From contig OU015523.1 in assembly GCA_907165065.1 (NCBI GenBank), positions 115,966,246 through 116,030,245 of the forward strand: a stretch of DNA of 64,000 bases, in the 5' to 3' direction. The DNA is from Caprimulgus europaeus. Taxonomy: Eukaryota; Chordata; Aves; Caprimulgiformes; Caprimulgidae. The position numbers were made by a program, and so were the translations under genes. The notes under the pieces were generated by a model. The model was not told the DNA's origin, made no database searches, and saw nothing but the letters and a program-made list of their open reading frames with translations. Positions 13,171-26,793 of the stretch are shown here, piece by piece (position 1 is the stretch's first letter; the number at the start of each line of letters is the position of its first letter).

Positions 13171-16100
13171 ATTTTTTAGCAGTGCTGAGCACTCAAGAAC
13201 TTCTCCTAATACACTTGGGAAATAACAGTGATGCAGTGCTTTTGAGAAAAGCAAAAACCATTGTTTAGTCACTATAGTGGAATTTAGGAACTTTTTTTTT
13301 TTTTCTCTGATTTTTTTTTACATAATCTTAAAGCTGAATTTAAGTCCAAATGATGACTTTTCTCATATCAGCTAAACCCTCACTGGTTTTGAATACTAGC
13401 GCAATTGCAGCTACTTGAACTATTTGTCTTATTCTGTATTTGTTGTGATTTCTACTTTTATTTCAGTTTCTGAATTGTTCATAAGACATGCCTCACTTCC
13501 AAGCATTTGATCACTTCTTCATAAGTCTTTACTACATGGTTCACTTAAATAGCTTTCAACTTGCTGCATGGATATTTCATGAACAGCATGAATACTTCAC
13601 ATTTATACACATTTTTAACATGTTCAAAGCACTGAACAGACATTAATTAAGAAAGACAAAATTTTCAAATGTGTCTAAAGGAATTAAATCCTGAGCTCCC
13701 CTTGAAGTCAACTGGAGTAAGCAGTAACTCATTGTGGGAATGAGGAATTCTCATTTGCAATCATAACAAGGCCTCAGTGACCCTAACTAGCACTCACTCT
13801 TTTAGATACAAACTGCTTGAAATACACAGTTAAATAAATGCCCGAAGATCACAGATTCAGTAAGCAGCACTATTAGCAGTTGAGCTTAAAAGTCTTCTCT
13901 CTAGCTGCAAGTATGAGAGCCAGGTTAGGTGTGTTGCTTGTGCAGGTGATCTCATGTCCATTTAAAGAGGGAGGAAAGGTATTTGCCAAGGCTGAGGTGA
14001 ACCTTACTTGGGTGCTCTGCGCTGCTTCTCTCCTCAGAAGAAGATGTAGGGGAGGCACGGCTTGGTGGTCATGTGAAATTTCTAGAAATAATTTCAGAAA
14101 AATATGTCTCATACAAACAATGACTGAAATAAAAAGAAAATTGAGGTTAGTCAAACAGGTTAAAAATTTGACAGAAAGCAAAGCATGTCAGGTTCACCTA
14201 ACAACAAAGTGTATTTTTATTTGTTTTTCTTTAGCATTGATGCTGAACAATCTGAAAAAAAAAAAAAAGACTCAGTAGTACATAGTACTTCCCCACCCCA
14301 ATTTTTCATTTCAACAAACCTGAAAAATTTTATTTCACTCTGCTTTATTTGACATTAGACTAAGCTACTTCAGCAGGGATGACTTTGTTATTAAAGATTG
14401 TTTAAATATTACAGCTTCTTTGTAATATAGGGACTACATGCTAGCAAGTAAAATCTAAGTTACTCTTTCCTCCATCTTTTCCTCTTTTTTGAGATGTCTG
14501 TCTCCAGCATAATTAACTAGCTAGTTCTAAAATGTAATTTATATCACTCAAACTGATCTGAATTACTCTGTGCTTAGAGAGGCTGAGTGAAATGGGAAAT
14601 GCAAATTTAGGGTCATGTAAGTTTTTTTAAAGTGAACATTTATTCTTTAGGGACTTTGGATGTGACACCAAAATTATATGAATGATGTATGCTCAGAAAA
14701 AGCAAAGTTGATGAGGAACTGAATCGTGATAGGTCTTGAGTGCATGAACACTGCAAGAATGTTTTTTATTTATTCTCTCACTCTACTTCACACAGGGACA
14801 TAGGGAAAACTGGAGAGGTTGACTAAACCATCCTTTTGTTCCCTATATTTCAGGTCTACACAGGAAAGAGTCACCTGAAAGTAGCATCTTTCTAGCTATC
14901 ATTTCCATAACATCTTCTCTGTCTCTTATTGAATCTCTGATCTTGGGGCATTTACTTAACTCTGCATTCCACTCACCAAGGTTAGTTATAGAGGGACCTC
15001 ACGTGGCCATGGCCCTGGTCAGCCCCCAACATTGGAATTGCATCCTCTGAACATCTCTCATAAGATATGCAGAGACTTTCTTCACACAGAGCCTGGCATC
15101 CAATGTTTATGACTCTGTTTTAGGACTCTTATGAGTTATAAAAATTACCTTTGTGTAGTTAAGGGTGAGGTTCAACCACACTAATGTCATTATAAGCAGA
15201 AGGTAATGATTGCAAGTTATGTTTCCAGAAACTGCTACAGTCTAACAACAAGGCACTAAAAAGACTTCTGATGGGATTCTGGATAAAATTTTCATCCCTC
15301 CATATTCAAGAAAGACTAAAAGAGAAGTCAAGACATTCAGAAAGAACCTAATAGCAAGATAAATAGCAGCTTACCTCCTTCAGCATAGAAAAATAAAAGC
15401 TAAGAGAGTTTTGATTTGCTTTCATTCCATAAATAAATCAGGAAAGAAGTAAATAATTTTTTAGTGCCCAATAGGAGTTGTCCACCTGACTGGAACACAC
15501 TTTTGCCAAAAACTGTGAAGATGTGTAGTATGAAGAATTTATGAGGGACCTTTCAAAAGGATATACGAAACCAAAAGCTCATTCTTCACCAGTTTCTGGA
15601 AAATGAATATTTGACACAGCATCCTGTGATACCAGAAATGAGAGAAGATGACACAGAAGATCTATTCTTGTCTATTACTGTTACCATCAAAAAAACAAAA
15701 TTAAGAGAATTGTAAGGCACCTTTCCTTGCTTTTTATTTTTTTTAGGAAGACAAATGAGTGTATTATTTGGGGTTGTCTCCTCCTAACTCTACAAAGCGT
15801 ACTGTATCTATTTGCTTTGAAAGTCAAAGGCTCTTTGCTATGGCATAAACTAGGAACATCTCACAAATTTTTAGAACTGGGATTTGCATATATCATTACC
15901 ATACTTCTAATTATTTCTGGATCTATTTGCATAATGAGAAAGGAAATAGTTTCTTCTAAATAACAGTAAATATAAAAATGTGCCTGTCATTCCTCCATGG
16001 GAAGGAATTTTAATTGTTTTGTTCTAAAGCCTAGAAATTTAAAATGAAGAAACAGCCAAATAAAAAACAGGATTGAAAACAAAGAAGATTAGAATACAAC

Positions 16101-17855
16101 GTGGATCCTCTTCAGGGACATCCAGGATTTATATTGGGGTAAATTTATCATTATCAACAATTTTACATCTAATTTACTGACAGATAATGGAAAAAGAGCA
16201 GCAACCCTTATTTTTCCAGGTGAAATGTCTAAATGACTAAATAAGCATCTCGGTGATCTCTCAAGAAAGTAGATGCTTCTTTTCTGTTTGCTTTTGTTTT
16301 ACTACTAATGGGACATGTCTGAGCTGAAAAGGTTGTGAAGATTTGTGCATGGTAGTGACACTTTATCCTAGCCTCACTTAGAGAGAAGAAACCTTTTATT
16401 GATCACATATCTGTCTTGTTTAAAGGCCATCAGCCAGAACATCAGACTCACTCGCAGGTTTTAATGGCAGGAAATTCATTTGTTGGTGTTTAGGAGAAAT
16501 TAGATACATTGAAGCAGAGATCAAAATATAAAATATCAATTATATAAAACTTTCAGATAAATTTGTTGGGTTTTTTTTTTCACACTCAGCACTTAAAAAT
16601 CTAGGATAGAAAGATCCATGCTTGCAGTACCATGGGGGGAACCACCAACTGTGAGCTCAGTTCCTATCCCAGGCAGAGGATTTTTACATAATACTGAGCA
16701 AGTCACTCTGGGAACAGCCAAGATTCACATCACACTGTTATACTACATATAGCTGAGCCAGCTCTGAACAAGCTCGTGTGTCCAGACCAATTCCATACAA
16801 AGACAGTAGCTTGAGTGATGAAAGAACAGCACTGACATTAGATTTCAAGTAATTAATCTGATCTCTCAGTGAAGCTTTGTAGACCAAGTGGATGGCTTTA
16901 CTAAAATGACTATACACCTTCCAATTTTTGAGCTAACTAAGGACAAAGTACAGCATGCTGCAGAAAGAGAGGTCCTTAGGGTTTTGTGGTTTGCCTCCTT
17001 GAGAGGATGGTTTTACAGGTAAATGCCTATAAGGTGAGCAGTAACTGAGTAACATGATGAAGAAGATAATTCAAATGGACAGAAGTGCTGGACCACAGGG
17101 CCTCAGAAACTCACACGAGTCTCTAAATGTAAGCAACTGCCCATTATTGCCTGTCTTTCTGATCATCTGGACTGCAAATTACTTCATCCTCAAAACAACA
17201 CGGTTGACAAATTAGCTGATTGTCCATATGGTTATAGCTGATGAGAGTTTTTTTCCCCCTCATTACATTGTGTCATAGACCAGCTAAGAAAGGAGGAGGA
17301 AAGAGAGTTGCTTGGATGAGAAGGATATTTATTATACTTGCATAACCAAACAATCCAGAAAACTCTTAATTTAAAAAACTGCAAACAAAAAAGTGGAAAT
17401 GATAATAAAATTTAAAATAATGAGAGGCATCAGGAATGTTAATAGGTATACCTCATCTATGCAACAGAAAGGGTCAGAATTAACCCCAGAAAGAAGGTTA
17501 AATAATTGATAATTGATTTAGCTTTGCTAAATGCAGCAATAAGGTTTCCATTTATTGGTACAAACACATTGGGTACATAGTTGAAAGACTTTTAAAGCCT
17601 GGTGTTTGCCACCAGAGGAAGCACAGAACCAGGAACAGTTGTATTTTTACATTTCCATTTCAGAAGAGTTGTATGCAAATCTGAAAGCATATTTCCTGTC
17701 CATACATCTAACATATCTCGCCCTTCTGTGTGTGTCACATTTTCTTCTTCTTTTCACTGAGTTCTGGTCACAGTAAACGCATTCCACAGTTATTTACAGG
17801 TTTGGGTTTTTTTCTTTCCCTGTCCTGTTTCTTTGAAAATGCTAACTCGTTCATA
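13171..17855. other. AT-rich single-copy DNA, no gene recognised
   Basis: No recognisable gene or repeat family. It contains T-rich tracts (about 13291-13304, 13310-13318, 16568-16580), an A tract near 14259-14271 and only short open frames. The 132-codon frame at 13880-14278 ends in a poly-lysine run made by that A tract and has no recognisable domain. Confidence 0.6.
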
Positions 17856-17859
17856 ACAA

Positions 17860-19082
17860 AAGACTGCATGATGAAAGAATATGAAACTAAGGGGAAATCA
17901 TGCTTGACTAATCTTGTAGCCTTCTATGATGTCATCACCAGCTGGGCAGATGAAGAGAAAGCAGTGGATGTTGTCTGCCTTGATTTCAGCAAAGCTTTTG
18001 ATACTGTCTCCCCCATCCTTGCAGCAAAGCTCAGAAGGTATGCAACAGATGAGCGGATGATGAGGTGGATTGAGAACTGTCTGACTGGTAGAGCTCAGAA
18101 AGCTGCGATCAGTGGTGCAGAATCTAATTGTTGGTCTGTAAATAGCGGTGTTCCCCAGGGGTGGGTACTGGGTCTGGTCTTGTTTAACATCTTCATCAAC
18201 GACCTGGATGTAGGGATAGAGTCCACTCTCAGCAAGTTTTCTGACGATATGAAGTTGGGAGGAGTGGCTGGCACACCAGAAGGCTGTGCTGCCATTCAGC
18301 AAGACCTGGACACACTGGACAGTTGGGCAGAAAGGAACCTGATGAGGTTCAACAAGAGCAAGTGCAGAGTCCTTCACCTGTGGAGGAATAACTGCATGCA
18401 TCAGTACAGGTTGGAGGCTGACCTGCTGGAGAGGAGCTCTGGGGAAAAGGACCTGAATGCACCATGAGCCAGCAGTGTGTCCTTGTGTCCAAGAAGGGCA
18501 ACAGTATCCTGGGGTGCATTAAAAAGAGCGTGGCCAGCAGGTCAAGGGAGGTTCTCCTCCTCCTCTACTCTGCCCTGGTGAGGCCACATCTGGAGTATTG
18601 TGTCCAGTTCTGGGCTCCTCAGAGGGACAGGGATCTTCTGGAGAAAGTTCAGTGGAGGGACACAAAAATTATTAGGGGCCTGGAGCACCTCCCGTGTAAG
18701 GAGAGGCTGAGAGAGCTGGGACTCTTCAGCCTGCAGAAGAGAAGACTGAGAGGGGATCTTATCAATGTCTATAAATACCTAATGGATGGGGCCAGGCTCT
18801 TTTTTGTATTACCCAGTGACAGGACAAGGGGCAATGGGCAAAAGCTGGAACACCTGAAATTCCACACAAGCTTAAGGAAAAACTTCTTTACTGTGAGGTT
18901 GTCAGAGCACTGGGACAGGCTGCCCAGAGAGGTTGTGGAGTTACCTCCTCTGGAGATGTTCAAAACCCACCTGGACACTTTCTTGTGCAACCTGTTGTAG
19001 GGAACCTACTTTGGCAAGGGGGGTTGGACTAGATGATCTCCTGAGGTCCTTTCCAACCCTTATGATTCTTCAATTCTGTGAA
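17860..19082 (+). mobile_element. CR1 LINE, 5'-truncated, best preserved copy in the window
   Basis: A CR1 copy starting just before the RT palm and running to the 3' end. The end has the CR1 signature GGTTGGACTAGATGATCTCC (about 19022-19041) and a short tail TTATGATTCTTCAATTCTGTGA (about 19059-19080). 5' truncation is normal for CR1 because reverse transcription starts at the 3' end and often stops early. Unlike the copy at 1-1172, the RT frame is open over its catalytic part, which suggests a comparatively recent insertion. No clear target-site duplication was found. The 5' limit is approximate. Confidence 0.95.
17877..19000 (+). pseudogene. CR1 ORF2 reverse transcriptase with internal deletion/frameshift
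   Basis: The upper part (to 18467) is one open frame with the RT landmarks in order: GKSCLTNLVAFYDV, CLDFSKAFDTVS (first catalytic Asp), NSGVPQGWVLG, and KFSDDMKLGG, in which both Asp residues of the active-site pair (18243-18248) are kept. It continues through RFNKSKCRVLHLWRNN. Near 18455-18465 a short piece normally joining EKDLG to MSQQC is missing and the frame shifts. The second open frame (about 18464-19000) supplies [50 protein letters not shown] and a C-terminus ending LDTFLCNLL. The apparent ATG start at 17730 lies in unrelated flanking DNA and is not the LINE start. The enzyme is not functional as it stands. Confidence 0.93.
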
Positions 19083-20875
19083 ACAAATATTTTCTCTATA
19101 TTCCTAAAGACTTAATAAACAGTAGTGAATAAGACAGGATTAGGGCATAGCTCAAACATTGAGCTGGGATCATCAAAAAAGCTCAAATGCCAGGGTGCTC
19201 CAAGCATTTTTTTGACTCAAGTTATCTGTCATTCCTACATTCAATATATAGGAATTATCAGGGAATAGCCAAGGGACCATTCCCAAATGCCAGTTTGGTC
19301 AAGACCATCCTGCTTTGGACAGGAGGATTTTCAGCTGTATGGAAACAAGTCAGACCAAGGCAGTTGACTGGATGGTCAGAGCATAGTCTTGTCTCTGTTT
19401 ACTAGATGCACTGCTGTTACAGACCCGTGGCCTTGAACGGGTCAAGGACATTAGGTGATTCTGGATCTATAGCATCTACAAAAGTTAAAGCTTCTCAGTT
19501 TATCTGGTTTTGTCTCTGTTCTTGTATGGTATGAACAGATTTACCATCAACTTAGTCTTATAGGGTAATCAGAGAGTGGTGAACACAACATCCATGCCCT
19601 GATTACATATTTAGATGTGACTGTAGAAAGTAACAGTTTTGAAAAAGAAGGTCCAGTAAGAAAGAAGAGTGACACCTTATGGTGATGCTTATCTCTTCAT
19701 TAGCTGCAGAAGAAGCCTAGAGCCAAATTTAGTCTGAATGGACTAATGTTTACATGTTAAAAGTGAGTTGAGATACATCTCATACCACTTTGATGTGACA
19801 GACACAGAAATAATTCTACTAATTAAAAAAAATAATTAGTTTATCCATGCAATTTTATTTTTCTGAGATAAATATGGCTGATTTAGTGCAAAGCCTCCTG
19901 ATATAAAGAAATAGCAATAATTATTACAAGTAATAACAATAATAAATGTATAAGTAATAGTATTAGCATACTTATCTGTTGAGGATGTTCTATTTGTGTA
20001 TATAAAAGAAAAAAAACAAAGGAAAAAGTAACATTAAAATAGTGAATCTATTGGAAATCCATAGTGTGAGAGAACATAAATATTTTCTAACTCAGTGTTA
20101 TACCTAAAGCACTGGTACACCTGTTACATGTAATTAAACACCATTTTATAATCCTGAAGAGTTGTAAAAAAACCTATAGATTTTTAAATAAAATTCCTTT
20201 GAGACAAATTGAGGATAGCTAAAAATAACTTTAAAAAACATAACACTTATTTTTTACTTCTAAATGCATTTCTGCCATGAGGGAACACATTTGTCTGAAA
20301 TGTCTCATCTCTTGCATATACAAATCGATAGAAGAGTCCCAGAGTGCAATCTTCACCTAGTATAAGTTCCTATGCACAATAATCCCAGTTTATATAGCCA
20401 AGAAATCATTCCATGGTTTAGTTTTAATTAATAAAGAAAATGTTAGAATTTTATTTAAAGCATAACTGCTCTCTTTGGAATTATTTTGTCCAGACAAGCC
20501 AGCTTGGAGCATCATAATATGCTTTCCTACGAAATTTTTAATATTTCCTGTTTTCAGTGTGGTCAGGAGCAAATACTGAGAAAAGTGGAGCTTGTAGATT
20601 GACAATTTGAATTACAATCAAAACTGCAGAGGAGGGGAAGAAAAACATAACTTGAGAGGAATTGCCTATCTGACAATCCTACAATCAAATACAGATGTCT
20701 TTTATTTTTCTTCTGTAAAATGAGTACATTTACATGAAAACGAATAAGATGATAATAAATTCAAATGCCATTTTGCCAGCTGCACATATACTACTAATAA
20801 AAAGCAATGCATATAAAAGCTCTATAATCCCACCTACAACAGTAGTTCACTGTGAAGCATTTTGTGAAACATTAT

Positions 20876-20945
20876 TTATATATACATAGTACCATACATC
20901 TATAATGTAGATATATGCAATGTATATATATATATATAAATATAA
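20876..20945. repeat. (TA)n-rich low-complexity tract
   Basis: Alternating TATA sequence including an uninterrupted TATATATATATATA run near 20923-20937. A short microsatellite, likely length-variable. Confidence 0.8.
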
Positions 20946-22961
20946 TACCACCTAGCTCTTAGACAAAGCTCTCCAGTAATTGTCCTCATTGCACTTAAAT
21001 AGTAAAGTAGCATCATTGTACCCATTTTCCAGATAGTGAAACAGAAAACAAGGTGGGAAAAATGATTTATCAAAGTTGTTGAATTGTTAGAATTGAATTT
21101 CCCAGAGTCGTTATGCATATTATTGTACCCAAAATAACAACACACTTTCAGCCAAGGGCTATCCAGACAAGCTCAAAGTGGATTGCAGAGGGTGGAGATT
21201 TATTGCACCATCGTCTCTCATATAGGTAAGACTGCGCTTCTTGCAACAGATATAGGGGTCACGCCTGAGGAAGAAGCTTTTCTCCTGTCTTTCCAAGCAC
21301 AGAGTGTGGCTCAGTTTCGCTTCAAAACACAGGAGTTAGAGGTGATCATAGCATCTCTCTTTACTACAGCTGCCAACAGTTAGAGAACTTCCTCTGGAAA
21401 CAGAAGATTTGGGTTTAAGGTCAACTTCTGCCAAAGGATGTTGAAATCATCATTCAAGAGAGCACCAGAAATCCTGAGCTAAGGGCCAGGTCCTTGCTCT
21501 AGAGATTCTCTGTGATTGTGTCAGTAACAATTAATGTCAGTACAATGACAATCCCAAGACAAAAACCCAATGTCTCTCCCGAGTGCCTTATCCAGGGGTT
21601 TAGTGAGTCATGTACCCATCTGAGATCCTTTGGTGTGACTTGGGGTACTCAGAGGGTGCAAATGTCAGGAGGCAGTTGAATGAGCTTTCCAAGATGGAAA
21701 TTTGGAGTACATGCAGCTGAATACTGCTTGGAAGCCTTATTTCTGCTACCTGAATTGTGTCTGGAATCTGACCTTTTGTTTAACAGGTATGACATCGTTT
21801 GTCTCTGTGCTTTGTCCTAACTGTCAAGAGGAGTTAATTGCAATCCATATGCTAAAGTTCACTTCTGCAGTATCAAAATCTAATTATAACTCTGAAATTC
21901 ACTTCATCCTATTATCAGAGAATAGAGATCTTATAGACCCAATGAAAGAGGAACATATTTTCAGCAAATCCTTTTTCCCCTGTTGCTCAGAAATAGAAGG
22001 TAGCTGCTCTACATATTGATTTGAGGATTTTCTGGAGTTTCTCTAACACTACGTTTCTTCTAGAGAGAGGACATTAAAATAAAACGTGATCTTTTGGAGT
22101 GACCAATTTGTTACCTATGAATTTTCATACCAGACTTGTGTGGATAAAACGTTTTAGCTACTACTCCTGCAAGTGTCTCAGATGACAGTGAAAACCAACA
22201 GACAGTTCTCTGTAGAGTTGGATGTAGTCTCACAGTAGCGGCTATTAATACCACACACTTCTCCAGCATCTTTTCTTTAGTAACTTCAAAGCACCAGATG
22301 GATCTGACCAGGTCTATGAGATCAGTGAGGGATTTATACAGAAGACCCTTCACAAGACATGAACATATGCTGAGAAAAGCAATTAACATGAAAGAACAGC
22401 ACAACATCATGCAACAGCTTACACCAAGGTTTAAAAAGAGTAGGTTATCCTGTCAACTTCTGTGCAAGTCTACTGGGACAACATGCTCAACGTAGCCTTT
22501 GAGCTTTCCAGTGAAAGACAGTGGGCTTGTACTCCATGAAGTAAATTAGTATAAGGCCCTTGAATTCCAGTTATTTTGGTGAAACTGTAGCAGCAGTCCG
22601 GCAGTGTTTCTCAGATGTAAATGAAGGCTGAATTTTTCTAACAATTGAATTATACAGGTGCAATTGAGAGAAGAGTATGACCTGTAAATGCTTTATTGCT
22701 GTTATTGATTCAGAAGCCAGGAAAATTATATTTTAGCTGTTAGCTTACACAATGAGTCTACAAGGGCAGTGGACAGAAAAATGATCATTTTGTTTGTCTT
22801 TTGACCAGACCTGACAGAACATCAATAAGACAAAGTAAGCAGAGTACCCTGCAGTGCTACTCTGTTCTCTGCAGACTCACTTTTCAGCATACACATTTTA
22901 GAAATGCTTTGTTTTCTTGTTCATACCAATCAGTTGTGTCATCTCAAACTACAAACTACAA

Positions 22962-22980
22962 TACTTACAAATTGTAAGTA
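22962..22980. repeat. 19-bp near-perfect palindrome
   Basis: TACTTACAA (22962-22970) and TTGTAAGTA (22972-22980) are exact reverse complements around a single central A. Possible dimeric protein site or chance palindrome. Confidence 0.7.
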
Positions 22981-23781
22981 CTATCCCAGTAAATACAGAC
23001 AATCAGAATCAGTCATGAAAATCTGAATAGATTTGATTTCATTGCATTGCATTTCACCACTTATCTTACAATTCAAAAAGAATTTTTTATTACTGATACT
23101 TGAATAATGGCACACCCTCTGGAGACTTCAGTCCAAAGGAGTTGGTTTCAACAACTAACACTTGACCTGAAAAACTGGAAAATATTCTAAACTCTTCCAG
23201 AAGATGGAGAGGAATACTGAAAACTGTAAATTAAATGGGACATACTTTTATCTAGGCATAAAGTAAAAAATTAGCTGCTTGCTGCCTGCAGACTCACTCC
23301 ATTGTGTGATTTCATCCATTATTTGTGACTTCTCAACAGACGTCTGGTCTCTAAACCTTTGTGAAAGACATAACCATACTCCAGAAAATACATGACCATA
23401 ATAGCCTTAGGAAACAACAGATGCACAAGCACATTGGCCTGGGACGTCTTATTAATTAAATGCAATGCTTTGAATTCTGATCACCTTTTTCTCCACAGTC
23501 ATCAGAGGACCTCCTGGGTCCTATTCCCTATTGGACTTATAAGCAGAACAACACTGACCTTGGTGGACCTTCACTAAGTCATGCAATCAAAATTCTGGCT
23601 CACTGTCTGCAGTGAACCTTATTACTTGAAGAGAGAGAAAATTCTCTTTCTGCTTGTGACCAAATCACATCTGAAGTAAAGATCTTCATTTTATAGCATG
23701 GAAAGAGCAGTGGTTTGGCCTATATTATTATCAGAAGCATTCCCCACAAAAGAAAAATCCAAAGTATCCATCTGCAAATGT

Positions 23782-23805
23782 AAAAAAAAAAAAAAAAAAA
23801 AAAAA
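23782..23805. repeat. 24-base A homopolymer
   Basis: An uninterrupted A tract. No LINE, SINE or processed pseudogene body is recognisable immediately upstream, so there is no support for it being a retrotransposed tail. Confidence 0.85.
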
Positions 23806-26767
23806 TCTGGGACCACTTCTCCCTTTTAAACCAACAGAGGGGGGAAAAAAGTAAACTATCTGAAACAAAACCAACCTCCTGACAGCTGAGTAAGTATTCA
23901 TTTTTTATTTTAGTATAGAAACACCAAAGGACTGTGGCCAGTAATAATGGACAAAATAGTCAAAGCTTTTCATATGTGTATTTTATTCATACGGGATTTT
24001 CTGAAGAAAATAATATGAGATTACTGTGAACTTGTCAAGTGTGCTAAAACAGATTAAAATCTGTAAAGCCAAAAAAAAACCCCAGCTACACTAAAAGGCA
24101 TTAATGAATAGTATACTTCTGTAGTCCTTAATCCAAATGTGGTCACCCAACATTAGGAAAAACAAATGTGATATTACAAAACTCACCATGGAGTAAAATA
24201 AATGGAAATTGACAGAGCATAAATAGAGATGTTGCAAAGGTTGGAATTGCTTAGCTGGATAAGCAGAAGAAATTAGGGAGCTTACTGTAAAAATTATGAA
24301 GGACATGCTGTGCAGGGAATACCACAGTTAAATTAAATTGGAATTGAGTTTAAAATAAAAAAGAATATACATCTGTATGCAATCCATATTCAGCAATTTG
24401 GGTTTTATCGTTGAAGGGTGTATTTGATTTAAATACTGTGGCAGAAATTCTAAAAGGTTGGATAATTTTATGACCACTAATAACATTTATCATTATGTAT
24501 GTTGCCATTATGATAAGGATAATCAACTCTCATGCTATAGACATAAAGTTATCATCTGTGGGGATGAAGAAATATTTTTTCCCTAGCTATTAGATGTCAA
24601 TTATGATTCTTCTTGTTCATTTTTACTGGTCAGTTTAGTGAAATATCCTCCAACTCACATAGGTCAATTCTTGCTGCTTCAAAGAGGCCTTATTAGGCTT
24701 TGCAGGGGTGATGCTTGCTTAGATGATTCTTATCCTGCTGAAGTGTAAACCCTCCTTCTGGAGGTGAGAGAGGTTTTTCTACTGTAAATCAAAGAAGGAA
24801 TAAAATTGTCACAAAAATTAACTTAGCAGAGTAGCTAATATCTTGACTGTTTGCATTCATTTAATAGATTAAATGGGTCTCAGGATAGGAATGGGACTGG
24901 GAAACTATACGTAGACAATATTGATCACCTTGTGTTCCTCCAGGAGAATCACCTTTGTTGGGCAGGAGAAATTTTTCTTAAATCAATATCTTCCTAGCAA
25001 TAAGAGTTTGATGGTGGAAAGAGAATTTGAACTGGCAAAAGCTCAAGGCATTATTTTGATAACATGTTTGATAGCAATACCTCAGGAAATGTGAAGAAAT
25101 AAAACACAGAAGAAGAAGAAGAGGTGGTATTGAATACTTTCCACCACTTTCTGAACCTCTCCTGCTTTATAAAACATGGAGTTTTATATCAAATCCTTAC
25201 TTTACCACTGCTGTTTCAGTGTAATCTCTGGTTATTAGAATTCTGGCCTCATCAGTCCTTGACAATTGAGCTAATGTGAAACTTGTAAAATTTCTGTAAG
25301 GTTTTTTGCCTTATAGAGGTGAGTATATTTATTTTTGAAATTTGATAATTTGAGATGGAAGGAACCAGTTTCCAAAAATTCAAATTTTTGACGTGCTTAG
25401 ATCTAAAGTATAGTTTGAAATGAATTTACAAGAGCAAAAGGCTATTTTCCCATTCCTTTTTGAAAAATGTTTAATGATAGAAATGAATTTAAATTATTTT
25501 TTAAAAGAACTAAAGAAGTCTAACAACAGATATTGAGATTTGTCTTCAACAAAAAGTAAACTTCATTTCTATGCACCATTGAGTATTCTATAACTTCAGC
25601 AATAAAAACTCGCTGCACAGGTGTTGCTTCTGACATTCCTGTTATGGATCTGGGAAAGGATTAAATTCAACTCCAGGTTCAAAAGGTAAGAGGGAAGAAC
25701 CTGGAACATATATATCTCATCCCTCTTTACATTACAGACAGATTGTAGACTGGAGGCCAAGACCTGGTAGGACACATTTGGTTTATGGGTATTTCATCTT
25801 GTGATAAATATGCAAATAATTATTTGTGTATTTAATGTGGCTTCAAGATTAGAGAGGTATGTTGCATTTTGGAGGGAGGATTTGGTTTATTTGCCTATAT
25901 GTAGCACATCCAACTCAACCTTTACCTATCACATGGGTCTCCCTGTAAGTCTCATGTCAACCCTGTCAACCTCACATAGGTGTCCTAATTAGCCTGTGGA
26001 TTCCCAAATCACACCAGAGACCCAAAACAAAGTGTTTCAGAGAGAGAGCAAGAACTAGTTTGCATCCCAGGCTTCAGCAAGAGTAACAGCTCAGTGTTAT
26101 GTACATCTTCTTGCCAACTAAAATGGTTATTAGTCCTAGGACAGCTACCACACCCACAAAGTCCACAGTGCCAGAGTGGAAAAGCATATCTATCCCTTGT
26201 AAACAAGCCCTTCAAGAGACACTCCTTGCTAGCTCTTAAATTTAGGCAAAAAAGGGACATAAAAGCTTTGAATAAAGATTTACTCCTGGAAAATAATAAA
26301 AGCTAACACAAAACCAAGGTTAACTGAAACATATAATTAAACTTCACATTTGCTTTAATAAAATATAATATTGACTTTACTCTTTAAAGAAGATTAGGTT
26401 GTTGACATTACAGCAGTACAATAAACAAACCACTAAGGTTTTTACTAGCAGAATAGAAAATTAAAGCTGGTTATGACAAGCCAAATAAAATTAGTTTATT
26501 CAGGACTGTATAAATCATCAATAAGAATTCCTAATCACTTGCCTCTAAAAAGCTGGATTATTTGATCTGCAACAAAACTGGGGCTGTGTCAGCAAGTTGG
26601 ATGCAAATCAAACAACATTCAGACATCTCAAAAATTCTGAAAGTATGTGTCTGGAATACAGATGAAGGCCAAAAATTCAGTGAGGCCTTCTCAGGGTAGT
26701 GGAAAAATAAATTAAAGTTGATTTTTACACTGAGACATGGTTATTGAAACAGGAGTCCACCATCAGC

Positions 26768-26793
26768 ATGATGTTTCACAGATAAAACATCAT
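26768..26793. repeat. Small perfect hairpin
   Basis: ATGATGTTT (26768-26776) pairs with AAACATCAT (26785-26793) across an 8-base loop. Nine paired bases only; function unknown. Confidence 0.65.

Noticed and set aside
13880-14278. 132-codon plus-strand frame
   Set aside because: No recognisable domain, ends in a poly-Lys run from an A tract, and a near-complementary frame exists on the other strand; compatible with chance.
17730-17876. ATG-started extension of the RT frame
   Set aside because: The extra N-terminal residues come from unrelated flanking DNA (T-rich, read as poly-Phe). The LINE is 5'-truncated, so this ATG is not its start.
17898-18401. Minus-strand 167-codon open frame
   Set aside because: Antisense shadow of the CR1 RT at 17877-18467.
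23782-23805. Poly-A tract as the tail of a processed pseudogene
   Set aside because: No mRNA-like sequence or polyadenylation signal with flanking duplication could be found upstream.
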